In this document: piece after piece, positions 14,647 to 15,707 of the stretch
Layout: each line of letters opens with the position of its first letter
How positions within the stretch are numbered: the stretch's first letter is position 1
NCBI GenBank assembly: GCA_009930355.1
Contig: RZYK01000029.1
Location: forward strand, 1-15,707
Source: Campylobacterota bacterium
GTDB taxonomy: Bacteria; Campylobacterota; Campylobacteria; Campylobacterales; Sulfurospirillaceae
Length of the DNA: 15,707 nt
Direction: 5' to 3'
Program-made: the position numbers and the translations under genes
Notes under the pieces: model-generated
Seen by the model: the letters and a program-made list of their open reading frames with translations, nothing else
The model's database searches: none
What the model was told of the DNA's origin: nothing

Positions 14647-15671
14647 TGAAACTCACTGAAGAGCAAAAAACCCTTTATAATGAATTGACAATGGCTGAAA
14701 AAGCAGCCATTTTACTGATTCAGCTTGGTGAAGATGCTACAGCCAATCTTTTTTCCCACATGGAAATTGATGTTGTTACAGATATTTCAAAACATATCGC
14801 TACGGCAAAAAATATTGATAAATCTGTTGCCAATGCTGTTTTAGAAGAGTTTTATGTCATTTTGCAATCCAATCAATACATTAGAAGTGGTGGTTTGGAG
14901 TATGCTAAAGAGATTTTATACCGAACATTTGGGGCAGAGGGTGCTCAAAAGATTTTAGATAAACTCTCCAAATCCATGGAAAACTCTCAAAGTTTTGGCT
15001 ACCTTTCTCAAATTAAACCACAACAATTGGGTGATTTTATTATTAATGAACACCCTCAAACAGTAGCACTTATTTTAGCGCATATGGATCCAAGCAGCGC
15101 TGCTGAGACACTCTCTTATTTTCCTGATCAAGTCCGCAGTGAAGTCACCATTAGAATGGCGAATTTAGGTGAAATTTCACCTTCTGTGGTGAAGCGTGTT
15201 TCCGCCGTTTTAGAGAATAAATTAGAATCATTAACCTCCTATAAAGTAGAGGTTGGTGGTCCTCGTGCTGTAGCTGAAATTTTAAATCGTTTAGGGCAAA
15301 AAGCTTCTAAAACCACTATTGCTTATATTGAACAAGCTGATGAGAAACTCGCTTCTGTGATTAAAGATATGATGTTTACATTTGAAGATATTATGAAGTT
15401 AGATGGCAATTCAGTCCGTGAAATTCTTAAAGTTGCCGATAAAAAAGATTTAATGGTTGCTTTAAAGGGAGCTGTTCCTGAGTTGCAACAAAAGTTTTTT
15501 GATAATATGTCTCAGCGTGCTCAAGAAGCTTTTGTGGAAGAGATGAACTTTTTAGGTGCTGTGCGTGTGAAAGATGTGGAAGAAGCACAGCGAAAAATTG
15601 TCGAAGAGGTGCAAAAACTTGCAGAACAAGGTGTTCTCCAAATTGGTGAAGCCGAGGAAATGATAGGTTAA
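14646..15671 (+). CDS. fliG: Flagellar motor switch protein FliG
   Basis: FliG sits on the cytoplasmic face of the MS ring, binds FliM, and turns ion flow through MotA/MotB into torque. The 341-residue protein carries the N domain that binds FliF (LTMAEKAAILLIQLGED), the middle domain with the EHPQ motif (residues 135-138) followed by TVALILAHM, and the C-terminal torque domain. The last includes FEDIMKLDGNSVREIL, ALKGAVPELQQKFFDNMSQR and GAVRVKDVEEAQRKIVEEV, whose charged helix faces the stator. Length and motifs are ordinary. The start overlaps the fliF stop by one base (TAATG), so translation is coupled. The next gene starts one base after the stop. Confidence 0.97.
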   Translation: MKLTEEQKTLYNELTMAEKAAILLIQLGEDATANLFSHMEIDVVTDISKHIATAKNIDKSVANAVLEEFYVILQSNQYIRSGGLEYAKEILYRTFGAEGAQKILDKLSKSMENSQSFGYLSQIKPQQLGDFIINEHPQTVALILAHMDPSSAAETLSYFPDQVRSEVTIRMANLGEISPSVVKRVSAVLENKLESLTSYKVEVGGPRAVAEILNRLGQKASKTTIAYIEQADEKLASVIKDMMFTFEDIMKLDGNSVREILKVADKKDLMVALKGAVPELQQKFFDNMSQRAQEAFVEEMNFLGAVRVKDVEEAQRKIVEEVQKLAEQGVLQIGEAEEMIG

Positions 15672-15672
15672 T

Positions 15673-15707
15673 ATGACTGAAAATATTATTGGTAAAGAAC
15701 GAGTGGA
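15673..15707 (+). CDS. fliH: Start of probable flagellar assembly protein FliH, cut by the window end
   Basis: The ATG at 15673 lies one base after the fliG stop and opens MTENIIGKERV before the window ends. Eleven codons cannot identify a family. The name rests on the order fliF-fliG-fliH known in Campylobacterota and many other flagellated bacteria. FliH would regulate the export ATPase FliI. Confidence 0.55.
   Translation, partial: MTENIIGKERV

Overview
The window looks like a chromosomal segment from a campylobacterotal (epsilonproteobacterial) bacterium, most likely Sulfurospirillum or a close relative. Three things point there: the AT-rich base composition, a CheA with a C-terminal receiver domain followed by CheW, and the order rplY-pth-LptF/G permease-lysA-HAD-pheA-hisC-fliF-fliG-(fliH), which I recall from Campylobacter jejuni. 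The genus is inferred from gene order and protein features, because no database search was possible. There are no rRNA or tRNA genes, insertion sequences, CRISPR arrays or prophage genes. The DNA is nearly all coding, and the largest gene-free gap is about 114 bases.

Layout. (1) 1-2524: the 3' part of cheA and complete cheW, ended by an intrinsic terminator at 2531-2563. (2) 2575-3489: a metF-like gene on the minus strand, convergent with cheW and divergent from serB. (3) 3604-6451: serB, tal and a PilT-type ATPase gene, 14 bases or less apart. (4) 6519-8697: rplY, pth and an LPS-export permease gene, tightly packed. (5) 8770-15707: lysA, a HAD-like gene, pheA, hisC, fliF, fliG and the start of a probable fliH, with overlaps or gaps of 11 bases or less. 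This last run joins lysine, phenylalanine and histidine biosynthesis to the flagellar MS ring and rotor. Candidate sigma70-type -10 boxes precede metF, serB, rplY and lysA.

How the genes work together. CheA and CheW relay receptor signals to the flagellar switch, and FliF and FliG build the rotor base on which that switch sits. SerB and the MetF-like protein both touch serine and one-carbon metabolism. Transaldolase supplies the pentose phosphate branch. RplY and Pth serve translation. The permease serves outer-membrane lipopolysaccharide export.

The most striking signal is not a gene. The 10-base palindrome TTACATGTAA occurs eight times exactly and once with one mismatch, between 2562 and 12910, where far less than one copy is expected by chance. 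Seven of the nine copies are read in the same codon phase (TTA CAT GTA = Leu-His-Val), in six unrelated proteins. Every Leu-His-Val in the window's proteins is made this way. One copy supplies the hisC stop codon and one follows the cheW terminator. This looks like a highly iterated genomic palindrome that has been threaded through coding sequence. Lesser points are a HAD protein whose catalytic second Asp is Gln, a PilT homologue with a divergent C-terminal motif and extra tail, and a hairpin that masks the serB ribosome binding site.
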